Under the pieces are notes generated by a model. The model had not been told where the DNA came from, made no database searches, and was given only the letters and a program-made list of their open reading frames with translations. A stretch of DNA of 52,403 bases. Origin: an uncultured Eubacteriales bacterium (GTDB taxonomy: Bacteria > Bacillota > Clostridia > Christensenellales > Aristaeellaceae). This document shows, piece after piece, positions 40,252 to 49,129 of the stretch. The DNA is taken from the NCBI GenBank assembly GCA_900315315.1, contig OMYT01000023.1, positions 1 to 52,403 of the forward strand, read 5' to 3'. Each line of letters starts with the position of its first letter. Position 1 is the stretch's first letter. Both the position numbers and the translations under genes were made by a program.

Positions 40252-41424
40252 TTATTCGCCGACTTTCTGGGTCTTGACGAAGTCGAATGCGCCGGTCTCG
40301 GGATTGGCGTACTTGATGTAGGCCATGTCCTTCTTCGCGTCGCCGATGTCGTCGAAGGCGATGCTTCCGGTCACGCCGTCGTAGGTCACGCCGGGCAGCG
40401 CTTCCGCGATCGCCTGGCTGTCAGCGCTTCCCGCCGCTTCGATCGCGGTCAGGGCCACGTTGTAGGCGTCAAAGCCCAGCGCGGAAACCGCAGCGACGAT
40501 GTCGTTGCCGCCGTTGTTGTTCAGGTTGCCGGAGTCGGCGTTCAGCCATTCCTTGAAGCCCTTGACGAATTCCGCGGCGGAAGCTGCGTCGTCGTTCTCA
40601 TCGAAGAAGGTGGAGCAGTACACTTCCACGTCCTTGCCCTTGGCGGCGTTCAGGATCGCGGAGTTCTCCCACGTATCGCCCGCCATGATCGGGAACTTGA
40701 CGCCCTGCGCGGCGGCCTGGTCAATGATCAGCGCGGCGTAGGTGGTGGAGCACGGAGCGAAGAACACGTCGCAGTTTGCGTTCACGGCGTTGTTGATGTA
40801 CGCGGTGAAGTCGCTGTTGCCTTCCGGGAAGGTCTCGGGCTTGTCGCCCACAACGGTGCCGCCCAGCGCCTTGAAGGCTTCGACAAAGTAGTTCGCCAGG
40901 CCGCTGCCGTAGTCTTCACCCTGCATGTTCAGGACGTAAGCGGTCTTGGCGCCCTTGTCCCAGGCGAAGTTAGCCATCACGGAGCCCTGGAAGGGATCCA
41001 GGAAGCAGATGCGCCAGTAGTAGTCGCACAGCGCGGTCACGTTCGGGTTGGTGCAGCTGACGCCGATGGCGGGCACCTGCGCGTCCACGAAGGTATCGCC
41101 GGCAGCCATGCACACGCCGGAGCCGTAGGAGCCCAGCACCACGGACACGCCCTTGTTCACCAGGCTGGCAGCCGCGGTCACGGCCTTGTCGTTCACGGAC
41201 TGGTTGTCTTCGATCTCCAGTTCAACCTTGTACTCTTCGCCGCCGATGTTCACGGTGGGCTTCAGGCTGTTGGCATACTGGATGCCCAGGATCTCCTGCT
41301 TTCCGCCGGCGCCGTTGTCGCCCGTGGAGGGCTCAAACACGCCGATTTTGATGACGTTGTCCGCCATCGCGAAGGCGGGGACCAGCATCATCACAGCAAG
41401 AACCAATGCGATCAGTTTCTTCAT
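40252..41424 (-). CDS. livJ: branched-chain amino acid binding protein LivJ
   Basis: 390 aa with a signal peptide (MKKLIALVLAVMMLVPAFA) and a type-1 periplasmic-binding fold (IKIGVFEPSTGDNGAGGKQ, AVTAAASLVNKGVSVVLGSYGSG, NMQGEDYGSGLANYFVEAFK). No cysteine follows the signal, so it is not a lipoprotein, unlike most Gram-positive solute-binding proteins; how it stays at the cell surface is not visible. ATG 41424 follows GGAGG. It is the first gene of the liv operon. Confidence 0.93.
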   Translation of the reverse strand: MKKLIALVLAVMMLVPAFAMADNVIKIGVFEPSTGDNGAGGKQEILGIQYANSLKPTVNIGGEEYKVELEIEDNQSVNDKAVTAAASLVNKGVSVVLGSYGSGVCMAAGDTFVDAQVPAIGVSCTNPNVTALCDYYWRICFLDPFQGSVMANFAWDKGAKTAYVLNMQGEDYGSGLANYFVEAFKALGGTVVGDKPETFPEGNSDFTAYINNAVNANCDVFFAPCSTTYAALIIDQAAAQGVKFPIMAGDTWENSAILNAAKGKDVEVYCSTFFDENDDAASAAEFVKGFKEWLNADSGNLNNNGGNDIVAAVSALGFDAYNVALTAIEAAGSADSQAIAEALPGVTYDGVTGSIAFDDIGDAKKDMAYIKYANPETGAFDFVKTQKVGE

Positions 41425-41479
41425 AATTCGGTTTCCTCCTTGTTTTTCAGGTAAATCGCTTTTACCTTGCGGTTTTAAC

Positions 41480-41508
41480 AGTATACCCATTTCATCCCGA
41501 AAAAACAA
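41480..41508 (-). promoter_or_regulatory. promoter of the liv operon
   Basis: Minus strand: TTGTTT (41503-41508), 17-bp spacer, TATACT (41480-41485), about 55 bases before livJ. Confidence 0.65.
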
Positions 41509-41540
41509 TCAAAGTGCAGAGGAAAGACAAAAAGGGCTTC

Positions 41541-41792
41541 TCAGCCCTCCAGTCCCTGCTCCTGCCGCTCCATGTTTTCCACAACGATGTCGTAGATCTC
41601 CCCGAGGCTCGCGCAGTATTCCAGCACCTTCCACGGTTCGTTCGTATGGTAGTGGATTTTGATCAGTTCGTCATCGCCCACCGCCAGCAGGCAGTCACCC
41701 TCAAAGTTGTTGGTAAAGTATTCGTTGATCTCATCCTCATCCAGTCCTTCTCCTTCGATCAGCAGCTGGGTGTCGAATTTGAATTCCAGCAT
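41541..41792 (-). CDS. small stand-alone domain resembling the FakA C-terminal region
   Basis: 83 aa. The sequence (FDTQLLIEGEGLDEDEINEY, LLAVGDDELIKIHYHTNEPW, VLEYCASLGEIYDIVVENM) resembles part of the C-terminal region of FakA/DAK2-type proteins, where a VKVHVHTN block is conserved, but the kinase portion is absent. GGAGC lies before the ATG and a good promoter stands upstream, so it looks like a real gene and not a decayed remnant. Function unknown; it may bind a fatty-acid carrier or act as a regulatory subunit. Confidence 0.72.
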   Translation of the reverse strand: MLEFKFDTQLLIEGEGLDEDEINEYFTNNFEGDCLLAVGDDELIKIHYHTNEPWKVLEYCASLGEIYDIVVENMERQEQGLEG

Positions 41793-41848
41793 GGTCGTAA
41801 ACAGCTCCTTTGCTTATTGTTGCCCCCGGCTCGCCGGAAACAGAACCC

Positions 41849-41877
41849 AATGTACCATGTCCGGGCAAAAAAGTCAA
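41849..41877 (-). promoter_or_regulatory. promoter of the small FakA-like gene
   Basis: Minus strand: TTGACT (41872-41877), 17-bp spacer, TACATT (41849-41854), just past the polA stop. A second TTGACA lies 9 bases further upstream. Confidence 0.6.
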
Positions 41878-41900
41878 TTCTGTCAACGGCTCCGGCCGTT

Positions 41901-44468
41901 TTATTTCGCCTCGGCCCAGTTCTTTCCCCGGTGAACTTCCGCCACCAGCGGCACCTTCAGTTCGATCGCGTTTTCCATCGCTTCCCGCAGCAGTTCCGCC
42001 GCCCGGTCCGCCTCTTCCGGCGGGCATTCCAGCAGCAGTTCGTCGTGCACCTGCAGGATCAGGCGGCTCTTCATTCCCGCCTCCCGCAGCGCCCGGTCCA
42101 CCCGGACCATCGCCAGTTTGATGATGTCCGCCGCCGTTCCCTGCACCGGCGTGTTCATCGCCGCGCGCTTTCCGAATTCCCGGATCGGCGCCTTGGGGGA
42201 GCGCAGCTCCGGCAGATACCGCCGCCGCCCCATCAGGGTTTCCGCGTATCCCTTTTCCGCGCCGTCCGCGGCCGTCCGGTCCATAAAGCGTTTCACGCCC
42301 GGATAGGTCCGAAAATACTTCTCGATGAATTCCGCGGCCTCCCGCCGGCTCACGCCCGTGTTCCGGCTCAGGCCGAAACCGCTGATCCCGTAGATCAGGC
42401 CGAAGTTCACCGCCTTGGCCCGGCTGCGCAGCTCCGGCGTCACCCATTCCGGCGGCACGTCGAAGATTTCGCTCGCCGTCCGGGCGTGGATATCCTCTCC
42501 CTTCCGGAAGGCGTCGATCAGCGTCTCGTCTCCGGAGAAATGCGCCATCAGGCGCAGTTCGATCTGGCTGTAGTCCGCGTCCAGCAGCACCCATCCTTCC
42601 CGGGGCAGGAACGCTTCCCGTATTTCCCGTCCTTCCTCCGTCCTCACGGGAATATTCTGCAGGTTCGGCTCGGAAGAGGAGATCCGCCCGGTGGCGGTCG
42701 CCGTCTGGTCAAAGGTGGAATGGACGCGGTTATTCCTGTCTGCCAGCGGCAGCAGCCCTTCCACATAGGTGCCGTTCAGCTTGGTCAGCTGGCGGTAGCG
42801 CAGCAGCGGTTCGATCAGCTCCGGCGCGTCGAAGCGCAGCCCCTCCAGCACTTCCGCCGAGGTGGAGTATCCTTTTGATGTTTTCTTTCCGTGGGGCAGG
42901 TTCATCTTTTCGAACAGCACCTCGCCCAGCTGCTGCGGGCTGTTCAGGTTAAAGGTGTATCCTCCCGCGGCCGCGATCACTTCGTCCCGCCGCTGCGAAA
43001 TTTCCGCCGTGTATTTCTTTCCGAGCTCCCGCAGGAACTCCGTGTCGACCGTAAACCCTTCCTTTTCCATCCGGAACAGCACAAAGCTCAGCGGCTGCTC
43101 GATTTCTTTCATCAGGGTCATCATGCCGTCCGCTTCCGCCTGCGTCTTCTGCCATGCCGCCAGGGAGCACAGCGCAGCCGCGTCTTCCTGAAGGTCCGGG
43201 CACAGTGCCGCCAGCCGGTAGCTCTTTTCCTGCGGGTTCAGCAGATAGGCCGCCAGCATCGTATCCCAGCCGAAGGTCTCCGGCAGCGGCAGGCCCAGCC
43301 GGTCCAGCGTGTGCAGCATCGCCTTGCCGTTGTGCACCACGGCGTCGCCCTTCTGCAGTTCCGCGCCCAGCAGCGTCAGCACTTCCGCCGGATCCAGTCC
43401 CGGGTTCAGCAGGTCCCCGCCCAGCGAGATCTCGGCCCGCTTTCCTCCGGCCCTGGCCAGGGAAACCGCCGTTTCGGAAACAAACAGGCACAGCGGTCCG
43501 TCTCCTTCCGTTTCCCGCAGCCACGCGGAGATCTCTTCCGCCTCGCTCAGCACCGCCGCTTTGTCAAAGGGCAGCAGCGTCAGGGCTTCCCGGCTTTCTC
43601 CGCCTTCGCTCTCTCCCTCGCTGCCCAGCCGGCGGATAATGCTGTTGAGCTTCAGTTTTTCCAGTGCCGGTATTCCTTTTTTCAGGTCCGGCATCGCGCA
43701 CGCGCCCAGGCTGAAGCTCACCGGCGCGTCCCGGCGGATCGTGGCCAGTTCCTTGCTGAATCGGGCCTGCTCCGCGTAGGTCTTCAGTTTTTCGCCCAGT
43801 TTTCCTTTCACCTGGTCCGCGTTTTCCAGCACCTTTTCGAGGGTTCCGTATTCCTGCAGCAGTTTCACCGCCGTCTTGTCCCCCACCCCGGGAACGCCCG
43901 GAATGTTGTCGCTGGAATCTCCGGCCAGGCCCTTCCAGTCCGTCACCTGTTCCGGCGTGAATCCGTATTCCTCATACACCTTTGACGCGTTGAACCGCAC
44001 CGTCTCGGTAATTCCCTTCCGGGTAAACATCAGCTCCGTTCCGCCGCCCACCAGCTGCAGCGCGTCCCGGTCTCCGGTCAGCAGCAGCGGCGCCGCGCCG
44101 GCCTCCGCGCCTTTCAGGCTCAGCGTGCCCAGCAGGTCGTCCGCCTCCCATCCCTGCAGGGAAAACCGGCGTATCCCCATCTCGTCCAGCAGCGTCAGGA
44201 TTGTGGTAAACTGCTGCCGCAGTTCCGGCGGGGTTTCCTTTCTCCCGGCTTTGTAATCCGGATAGACCGTATGGCGGAAAGTCGGCCCGTGCTCGTCGAA
44301 GCACACGGCCAGATACTGCACATTCTCTTCCTTGATCACCTTCAGCAGCATGCTGAGAAAGCCGTAGATCGCGTTGGTATAAATCCCGTCCGCGTCCATC
44401 GGCGGAAGCGCGTGAAACGCGCGATGCATCAGACTGTTCCCGTCCACCAGCAAAAATGTGTCTTTCAT
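41901..44468 (-). CDS. polA: DNA polymerase I
   Basis: 855 aa. The 5'-nuclease domain (1-290) shows LLVDGNSLMHRAFHAL, TGDRDALQLV and AGDSSDNIPGVPGVGDKTA. The central 3'-5' exonuclease-like domain (about 300-465) has lost most acidic metal ligands (NGKAMLHTL in place of the NxKxD block; only WDTMLAAYLLNP remains), so proofreading is probably absent, as in Bacillus and Thermus enzymes. The polymerase motifs are A DYSQIELRLMAHFSGD, B RSRAKAVNFGLIYGISGFGLS-type helix, and C LQVHDELLLECP. It fills repair and Okazaki gaps. GGAGGAGG precedes the ATG; a TATAAT (44512-44517, minus) lies upstream with a weak -35. Confidence 0.97.
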   Translation of the reverse strand: MKDTFLLVDGNSLMHRAFHALPPMDADGIYTNAIYGFLSMLLKVIKEENVQYLAVCFDEHGPTFRHTVYPDYKAGRKETPPELRQQFTTILTLLDEMGIRRFSLQGWEADDLLGTLSLKGAEAGAAPLLLTGDRDALQLVGGGTELMFTRKGITETVRFNASKVYEEYGFTPEQVTDWKGLAGDSSDNIPGVPGVGDKTAVKLLQEYGTLEKVLENADQVKGKLGEKLKTYAEQARFSKELATIRRDAPVSFSLGACAMPDLKKGIPALEKLKLNSIIRRLGSEGESEGGESREALTLLPFDKAAVLSEAEEISAWLRETEGDGPLCLFVSETAVSLARAGGKRAEISLGGDLLNPGLDPAEVLTLLGAELQKGDAVVHNGKAMLHTLDRLGLPLPETFGWDTMLAAYLLNPQEKSYRLAALCPDLQEDAAALCSLAAWQKTQAEADGMMTLMKEIEQPLSFVLFRMEKEGFTVDTEFLRELGKKYTAEISQRRDEVIAAAGGYTFNLNSPQQLGEVLFEKMNLPHGKKTSKGYSTSAEVLEGLRFDAPELIEPLLRYRQLTKLNGTYVEGLLPLADRNNRVHSTFDQTATATGRISSSEPNLQNIPVRTEEGREIREAFLPREGWVLLDADYSQIELRLMAHFSGDETLIDAFRKGEDIHARTASEIFDVPPEWVTPELRSRAKAVNFGLIYGISGFGLSRNTGVSRREAAEFIEKYFRTYPGVKRFMDRTAADGAEKGYAETLMGRRRYLPELRSPKAPIREFGKRAAMNTPVQGTAADIIKLAMVRVDRALREAGMKSRLILQVHDELLLECPPEEADRAAELLREAMENAIELKVPLVAEVHRGKNWAEAK

Positions 44469-44543
44469 GGGTCCTCCTCCGCCCGCCTCCGGGGCGTTTT
44501 CGATTATCGATATTATATAGGAAGTCTCCCCGTTCGTCCATTC

Positions 44544-44572
44544 TTTTCAAACAGCCCGAAACATGCTATACT
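44544..44572 (+). promoter_or_regulatory. promoter of rimO-pgsA
   Basis: TTTTCA (44544-44549), 17-bp spacer, TATACT (44567-44572), about 47 bases before rimO; divergent from the polA promoter. Confidence 0.5.
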
Positions 44573-44618
44573 CCATTCTGTATCATGCTGACCGGCAAAC
44601 GGAAGGAAGATCAGTTTC

Positions 44619-45935
44619 ATGGCATATACGGTAGGCGCCGTTTCCCTCGGCTGCAACAAAAACCGCGTGGATACCGAAACAGCCCTGGGGCTGCTGACGG
44701 AAAAAGGCTTTGTCCTGACGGAAAATCCCGAGGAGGCGGACATCCTCCTCGTGAACACCTGCGGGTTTATCGATTCCGCCAAGGAGGAGTCTGTCAATAC
44801 GATCCTCGATATGGCGCAGTATAAGGAAACCGGCCGCTGCCGCCTGCTGGTGGTCACCGGCTGTCTCACGCAGCGCTATCCGGAGGATCTGTTGAAGGAA
44901 ATCCCGGAGATTGATCTGCTCCTGGGTGTGAATCAGTACGCGGATCTCCCCGCGGCCATCGAAAAGGCCCTCGGGGGCGAGCGGCAGGCCTGCTGGAACG
45001 ATGATTTCGGTTATTTCGAGCATTCCCGCGTGCTGACTACGCCGGCTTATTCCGCCTATATCCGCATCGGTGAAGGCTGTTCCAACTGCTGCACCTTCTG
45101 CGCCATTCCGCTGATCCGCGGCCCCTACCGCAGCCGCAGTGAGGATGCGGTCCTTCGGGAAATCCGTCAGCTGGCCGCTTCCGGTGTCCGTGAGCATATT
45201 CTCGTCGCGCAGGATACCACGCGTTTCGGCACCGAGGATCATCCCCACACCACCTTGCCCGCCCTCATGCGCAAAGCCGCCGCCATCGATGGGGTGGACT
45301 GGCTCCGGGTGCTTTACTGCTATCCGGATGAGACGAGTGAAGAACTGCTGGACGTGCTCGCGGAAACCGATAATGTCTGTCCTTATCTGGATATTCCCCT
45401 TCAGCATATCAATGCCGATCTGCTCAGGCGCATGCGCCGGCGGGGAACCCGGGAGGATATCCTTCGTTGTGTCCGCGGCGCGAAAAGCCGCGGCCTGACC
45501 CTGCGGACCACGCTCATCATCGGCTTCCCCGGGGAAACAGAGGATCAGTTCAGGGAGCTTCTGGATTTTGTGGAGGAAACGGAGTTCGACCGGCTCGGCG
45601 CCTTTGCCTATTCGCCCGAGGAAGGAACGCCGGCTGCCAAACTACCGGATCAGCTTCCGGACGAGGTGAAGCAGGAGCGGCTTGACCGCCTCATGACTCT
45701 GCAGCAGCGTATTTCCCTGAAGCGGAACCGGGAGCGGGTCGGAACCGTGGAGCAGGTCCTTGTCACCGATACCGACGGAAAAGGAAACTGCCTCGGCCGC
45801 AGCAGCCGTGAAGCGCCCGAGATCGACGGGGAAATTTATGTTTCCTGCCCGGATGCCCGGCCGGAACCCGGCCTCTTCATCCCGGTCCGGATTACCGATG
45901 CCGATGAATATGATCTGCGAGGTGAAATGCTTTGA
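44619..45935 (+). CDS. rimO: ribosomal protein S12 methylthiotransferase RimO
   Basis: 438 aa. The N-terminal methylthiotransferase domain binds a second 4Fe-4S cluster (VSLGCNKNRVDTE, NTCGFIDSAKEES, TGCLTQRY). The radical-SAM domain has CSNCCTFC, and a C-terminal TRAM domain starts at about 370. It adds a methylthio group to Asp88/89 of S12. QDTTRFG and the closing GEML are typical of RimO and distinguish it from MiaB. Its stop overlaps the pgsA start. Confidence 0.95.
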   Translation: MAYTVGAVSLGCNKNRVDTETALGLLTEKGFVLTENPEEADILLVNTCGFIDSAKEESVNTILDMAQYKETGRCRLLVVTGCLTQRYPEDLLKEIPEIDLLLGVNQYADLPAAIEKALGGERQACWNDDFGYFEHSRVLTTPAYSAYIRIGEGCSNCCTFCAIPLIRGPYRSRSEDAVLREIRQLAASGVREHILVAQDTTRFGTEDHPHTTLPALMRKAAAIDGVDWLRVLYCYPDETSEELLDVLAETDNVCPYLDIPLQHINADLLRRMRRRGTREDILRCVRGAKSRGLTLRTTLIIGFPGETEDQFRELLDFVEETEFDRLGAFAYSPEEGTPAAKLPDQLPDEVKQERLDRLMTLQQRISLKRNRERVGTVEQVLVTDTDGKGNCLGRSSREAPEIDGEIYVSCPDARPEPGLFIPVRITDADEYDLRGEML

Positions 45936-46465
45936 CTTTGCCCAATAAACTCAGTATTGCCCGCGCTGTCTGTATTCCGGTCATTGTGGTGCTCCTTTAT
46001 CTTCAGGATCCGGCCTGCCGGATCGCCGCGGGCATTGTCTTCATCCTCGCCTGCATCACAGATTTTCTCGACGGGCGCATTGCCCGCAGCCGCAACCTGG
46101 TAACGGATTTCGGCAAGTTTATTGACCCGGTGGCGGATAAGCTCCTTGTCCTGACCACCATGATTATGCTCATTCACCTGCAGCTGATGCCCGCCTGGGT
46201 CGTCATCATCGTCATCTGCCGGGAGCTTTCGGTGGACGGTCTGCGGATGGTTGCCGTCACCCAGGGCAAAGTCATTGCGGCCGGTCCGCTCGGAAAATGG
46301 AAAACCGCCTGCCAGATGGTGCTCATCAGCGTTATGCTGATTCTGAATCTTTCCTTCTGGTCCTCCTGGCCGGTCATGGTGCTCACGGGGATCATGGTCC
46401 TGCTCACGGTGGTTTCCGCTGTGGATTATTTTGTCCGCAACCGCTCGGTTCTTGCGGAAAAATAA
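45932..46465 (+). CDS. pgsA: CDP-diacylglycerol-glycerol-3-phosphate phosphatidyltransferase
   Basis: 177 aa, about five membrane helices, with the CDP-alcohol phosphotransferase motif D-G-x2-A-R-x8-G-x3-D-x3-D seen as DGRIARSRNLVTDFGKFIDP followed by VADK. It makes phosphatidylglycerol phosphate for membrane lipids. The start is TTG at 45932, 6 bases after GAGGTG, overlapping the rimO stop by 4 bases. The rimO-pgsA order is common in Firmicutes. Confidence 0.95.
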   Translation: MTLPNKLSIARAVCIPVIVVLLYLQDPACRIAAGIVFILACITDFLDGRIARSRNLVTDFGKFIDPVADKLLVLTTMIMLIHLQLMPAWVVIIVICRELSVDGLRMVAVTQGKVIAAGPLGKWKTACQMVLISVMLILNLSFWSSWPVMVLTGIMVLLTVVSAVDYFVRNRSVLAEK

Positions 46466-46825
46466 GGCCCTGCGACAATTCACAGCCTGTTTTCCACAGC
46501 CCGGTGAATTCATTGAATTCAGTGGATTATTGACAGTTCCTGCGGTTTTTTTCCCCGGCTTCCGGAAGGGTTTGCCACCGGGTTTCGGCTCACAGCGGTA
46601 TCCGCTTCGGTCCAAAAGAAGGATTTCCTTTTTCGCACATGGAATATTTACAGGAATCCTGTGTATGAATTGAAAGGTTTTCCACTTTTTTTCCACAGCA
46701 TGAATGCAGTCATCCTTGACTCTTTCCGCTTTTTCCACCGTTTCCACAGGGTTTACTACGACAACGATAATGATTATATATATTATGATCATTCTACGTT
46801 TTCAGGATGAGTGAGGTTTTGCCAG
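46466..46825. other. DnaA-box-rich gap upstream of dnaN
   Basis: No gene in 360 bases. DnaA-box variants on the plus strand: TTTTCCACA at 46490-46498 and 46689-46697, GTTTCCACA at 46740-46748, with near matches at 46678 and 46731. A very AT-rich stretch (about 46765-46796) follows and contains possible -10 sequences for dnaN. This is where dnaA or the dnaA-dnaN spacer would normally be; it could be a secondary origin part or DnaA-controlled dnaN promoter. Confidence 0.65.
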
Positions 46826-47941
46826 ATGATTCTTTCCATGAATTCCCAGGACCTCCTGGAAGGTCTGAATATTGTTACCCGCGCTCTGTCGCCGAGGCCG
46901 GCGAAACAGATTCTCGAAGGGGTGCTGATCTCCGCGGAGGATAATCGTGTGCTCATGACCTGCTCCGACGGGTCGCTCTCCATCGAGTATACCAACACGG
47001 CTTCCGTTCAGGAGGAAGGCCAGACGGTTCTGCCCGGCAGGATTTTTACGGAGATGATCCGGAAAATGCCCCAGGGTACGGTCACCATTACCGAGCAGGA
47101 TCACCGCTCCGCCACCATTCGCTGCATGAAGAACAGGAGCTCCCTGGCTGTCATGAATCCTGCCGAGTATCCGGAAATCACTCCGATGAAAACAGGCGCG
47201 ACGGTCAAAATTCAGCAGAATAAGCTCAAGGATATGATCAGCCATGTCGCCTTTGCTGTGGCGACGGATGAAAGCCGCCAGATTCTCACGGGCAGCCTCC
47301 TGGAGGTGAATCGCAGTGAGGCGCGGCTTGTGGCACTGGATGGTTTCCGCCTGGCGATGTACAAACTCTTCCAGCCCTTTGAGCTGGCGGACGGGCTGGA
47401 TGTCGTCAAGGCTGTCATTCCCGGTAAGGTCCTGAATGAACTGACCAAGATCCTGCCGGATGATGATGCTTTCTGCTCCCTGCTTATCGACAAGGGGCGG
47501 ATGCAGTGCGTTTTCGGCAATATTCGCCTGACCACCGTTTTGCTGGCCGGAGAGTATATTGATTACCGCAGAATCCTCCCTTCGGATTTTAAGACCGAAG
47601 CGCTTACGGATAAAGCCAGTGTTCAGGATGCAATTGATCGTGCCAGCCTCATGGCCCGCGAGGGAAAGAACAATCTGATCAAAATGAGTTTCCGGGAGGA
47701 TACGCTGAAAATCTCTTCCAACGCCGAGCTGGGTGATGTGGAGGAAGAAACCGAAGCGTCCCTCAACGGGGAGCCGGTGGATATCGCCTTCAACGCCCGC
47801 TACATCACGGATGTGATCCGGAATGTACCGGATGAAAAACTGTTTATGAAGTTCAATTCCTCCGTCAGTCCCTGCGTCGTGATTCCTCAGTCCGGTGACG
47901 ATTATCTCTACCTGATCCTTCCTGTTCGGGTTTTCCAGTAA
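46826..47941 (+). CDS. dnaN: DNA polymerase III beta clamp
   Basis: 371 aa with three clamp domains (MILSMNSQDLLEGLNIVTRA, LPGRIFTEMIRKMPQGTVTI, FAVATDESRQILTGSLLEV, ending YLILPVRVFQ). It encircles DNA and tethers polymerase III. ATG 46826 follows GTGAGG; an in-frame GTG at 46811 is part of that site. It is preceded by DnaA boxes and not by dnaA, and followed by a terminator and recF. Confidence 0.97.
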   Translation: MILSMNSQDLLEGLNIVTRALSPRPAKQILEGVLISAEDNRVLMTCSDGSLSIEYTNTASVQEEGQTVLPGRIFTEMIRKMPQGTVTITEQDHRSATIRCMKNRSSLAVMNPAEYPEITPMKTGATVKIQQNKLKDMISHVAFAVATDESRQILTGSLLEVNRSEARLVALDGFRLAMYKLFQPFELADGLDVVKAVIPGKVLNELTKILPDDDAFCSLLIDKGRMQCVFGNIRLTTVLLAGEYIDYRRILPSDFKTEALTDKASVQDAIDRASLMAREGKNNLIKMSFREDTLKISSNAELGDVEEETEASLNGEPVDIAFNARYITDVIRNVPDEKLFMKFNSSVSPCVVIPQSGDDYLYLILPVRVFQ

Positions 47942-47963
47942 ATCAGAAAGAGTGAAAGAGCAG

Positions 47964-48002
47964 AACGGCGGCCCGGAAACGGGTCCTGCCGTTTTCTGTT
48001 TT
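47964..48002 (+). terminator. terminator between dnaN and recF
   Basis: Stem AACGGC/GCCGTT (47964-47993) with an inner CCCG/CGGG hairpin capped by GAAA, then TTCTGTTTT. Only about 10 bases separate it from the recF start, so it probably attenuates recF. Confidence 0.7.
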
Positions 48003-48010
48003 ATAAGAAG

Positions 48011-49129
48011 ATGCAGATAACAGAGCTGAAACTGAAAAACTTCAGAAATTATGAAAATCTGTCACTTTGTCCGGATCCCGGTGTAAATCTCTTCTTCGGC
48101 AGAAACGGTTCCGGAAAAACTAATCTGCTGGAAGCTGTTCATTATGCGGCGCTCGGCCGTTCCCACCGGATTTCGAATGATGCCAACGTCGTTCGTTACG
48201 GGGAGGCCGGTGCTCTTTCCACCATCGGGGTCAGCACGGCCCTCGGGCAGCGGGAGATTGCCGTCCGTTTTCACCCGGGAGAAATGCAGAAAAAGGAAAT
48301 CCTGATTGACGGAAAGAAAATTCAGAAGTTTTCGGATATGATGGGCTGCCTGCGATGCGTCATTTTTTCTCCCGAGGATCTCGGCCTCATCAGGGAAGGG
48401 CCCTCTGTCCGCCGCAGATATCTTGATATGATGATCAGCCAGATCAGCCGCCGCTATTTTATTGCCCTGCAGCAGTACAGAACCGGTCTGGACCAGCGTA
48501 ACGCGATTCTAAAAAATCTGCGGACGGATCCGTCCGCCGGAAAAAGCCTTCTCGGCGTCTTTGAGGAAGCCATAGCGGAACCCGCCGCGGAAATTATCCG
48601 GGAAAGACGCCGGGTCATTTCCCTTCTCTCGGAAATCGCGGGAGAAACATACTGCAGAATTTCCGGAACGGAGGAGCAGCTTCGCATTGCTTATCATTCT
48701 TCTGTCCGGGAAGAGGATCATATCGCGGAGTCGCTCTGCAGAATTCTGCGGGAAAACCGGGAGGACGATATCCGTCTCGGAATGACGTCCGTCGGTCCCC
48801 ATCGGGATGATCTGATTCTGACCCTGGACCGGAATCTCATGAAACAGTTTTCCAGCCAGGGGCAGGTTCGCACGGCAGCCCTGAGCATGAAACTGTCCCA
48901 GATGAAAATCCTGACCGATGACAGCGGGGAAGAACCGGTTCTTCTCCTGGATGATGTCATGAGCGAACTGGACCGGAAACGCAGGGCCAGCCTGATCAAT
49001 GAGATCCGCTCCTTTCAGACGTTCATTACCTGCGCGGACCGCGAGGATGTGGATTGTGAAAAAGTCAGCAGAATCTGGCAGGTTTCTGCTGAAAGCGGCT
49101 CGGCATCGCTGACGGAAACCGAAAAGTAA
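48011..49129 (+). CDS. recF: DNA repair/replication protein RecF
   Basis: 372 aa. SMC-like ATPase with Walker A FFGRNGSGKTN (about 30), YLDMMISQ, GPHRDDL and Walker B LLLDDVMSELD. It loads RecA at gaps with RecO and RecR. The ribosome site is weak (AAGAAG), and the small RNA-binding gene yaaA that often precedes recF is absent. A parS palindrome begins 5 bases after the stop. Confidence 0.95.
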   Translation: MQITELKLKNFRNYENLSLCPDPGVNLFFGRNGSGKTNLLEAVHYAALGRSHRISNDANVVRYGEAGALSTIGVSTALGQREIAVRFHPGEMQKKEILIDGKKIQKFSDMMGCLRCVIFSPEDLGLIREGPSVRRRYLDMMISQISRRYFIALQQYRTGLDQRNAILKNLRTDPSAGKSLLGVFEEAIAEPAAEIIRERRRVISLLSEIAGETYCRISGTEEQLRIAYHSSVREEDHIAESLCRILRENREDDIRLGMTSVGPHRDDLILTLDRNLMKQFSSQGQVRTAALSMKLSQMKILTDDSGEEPVLLLDDVMSELDRKRRASLINEIRSFQTFITCADREDVDCEKVSRIWQVSAESGSASLTETEK

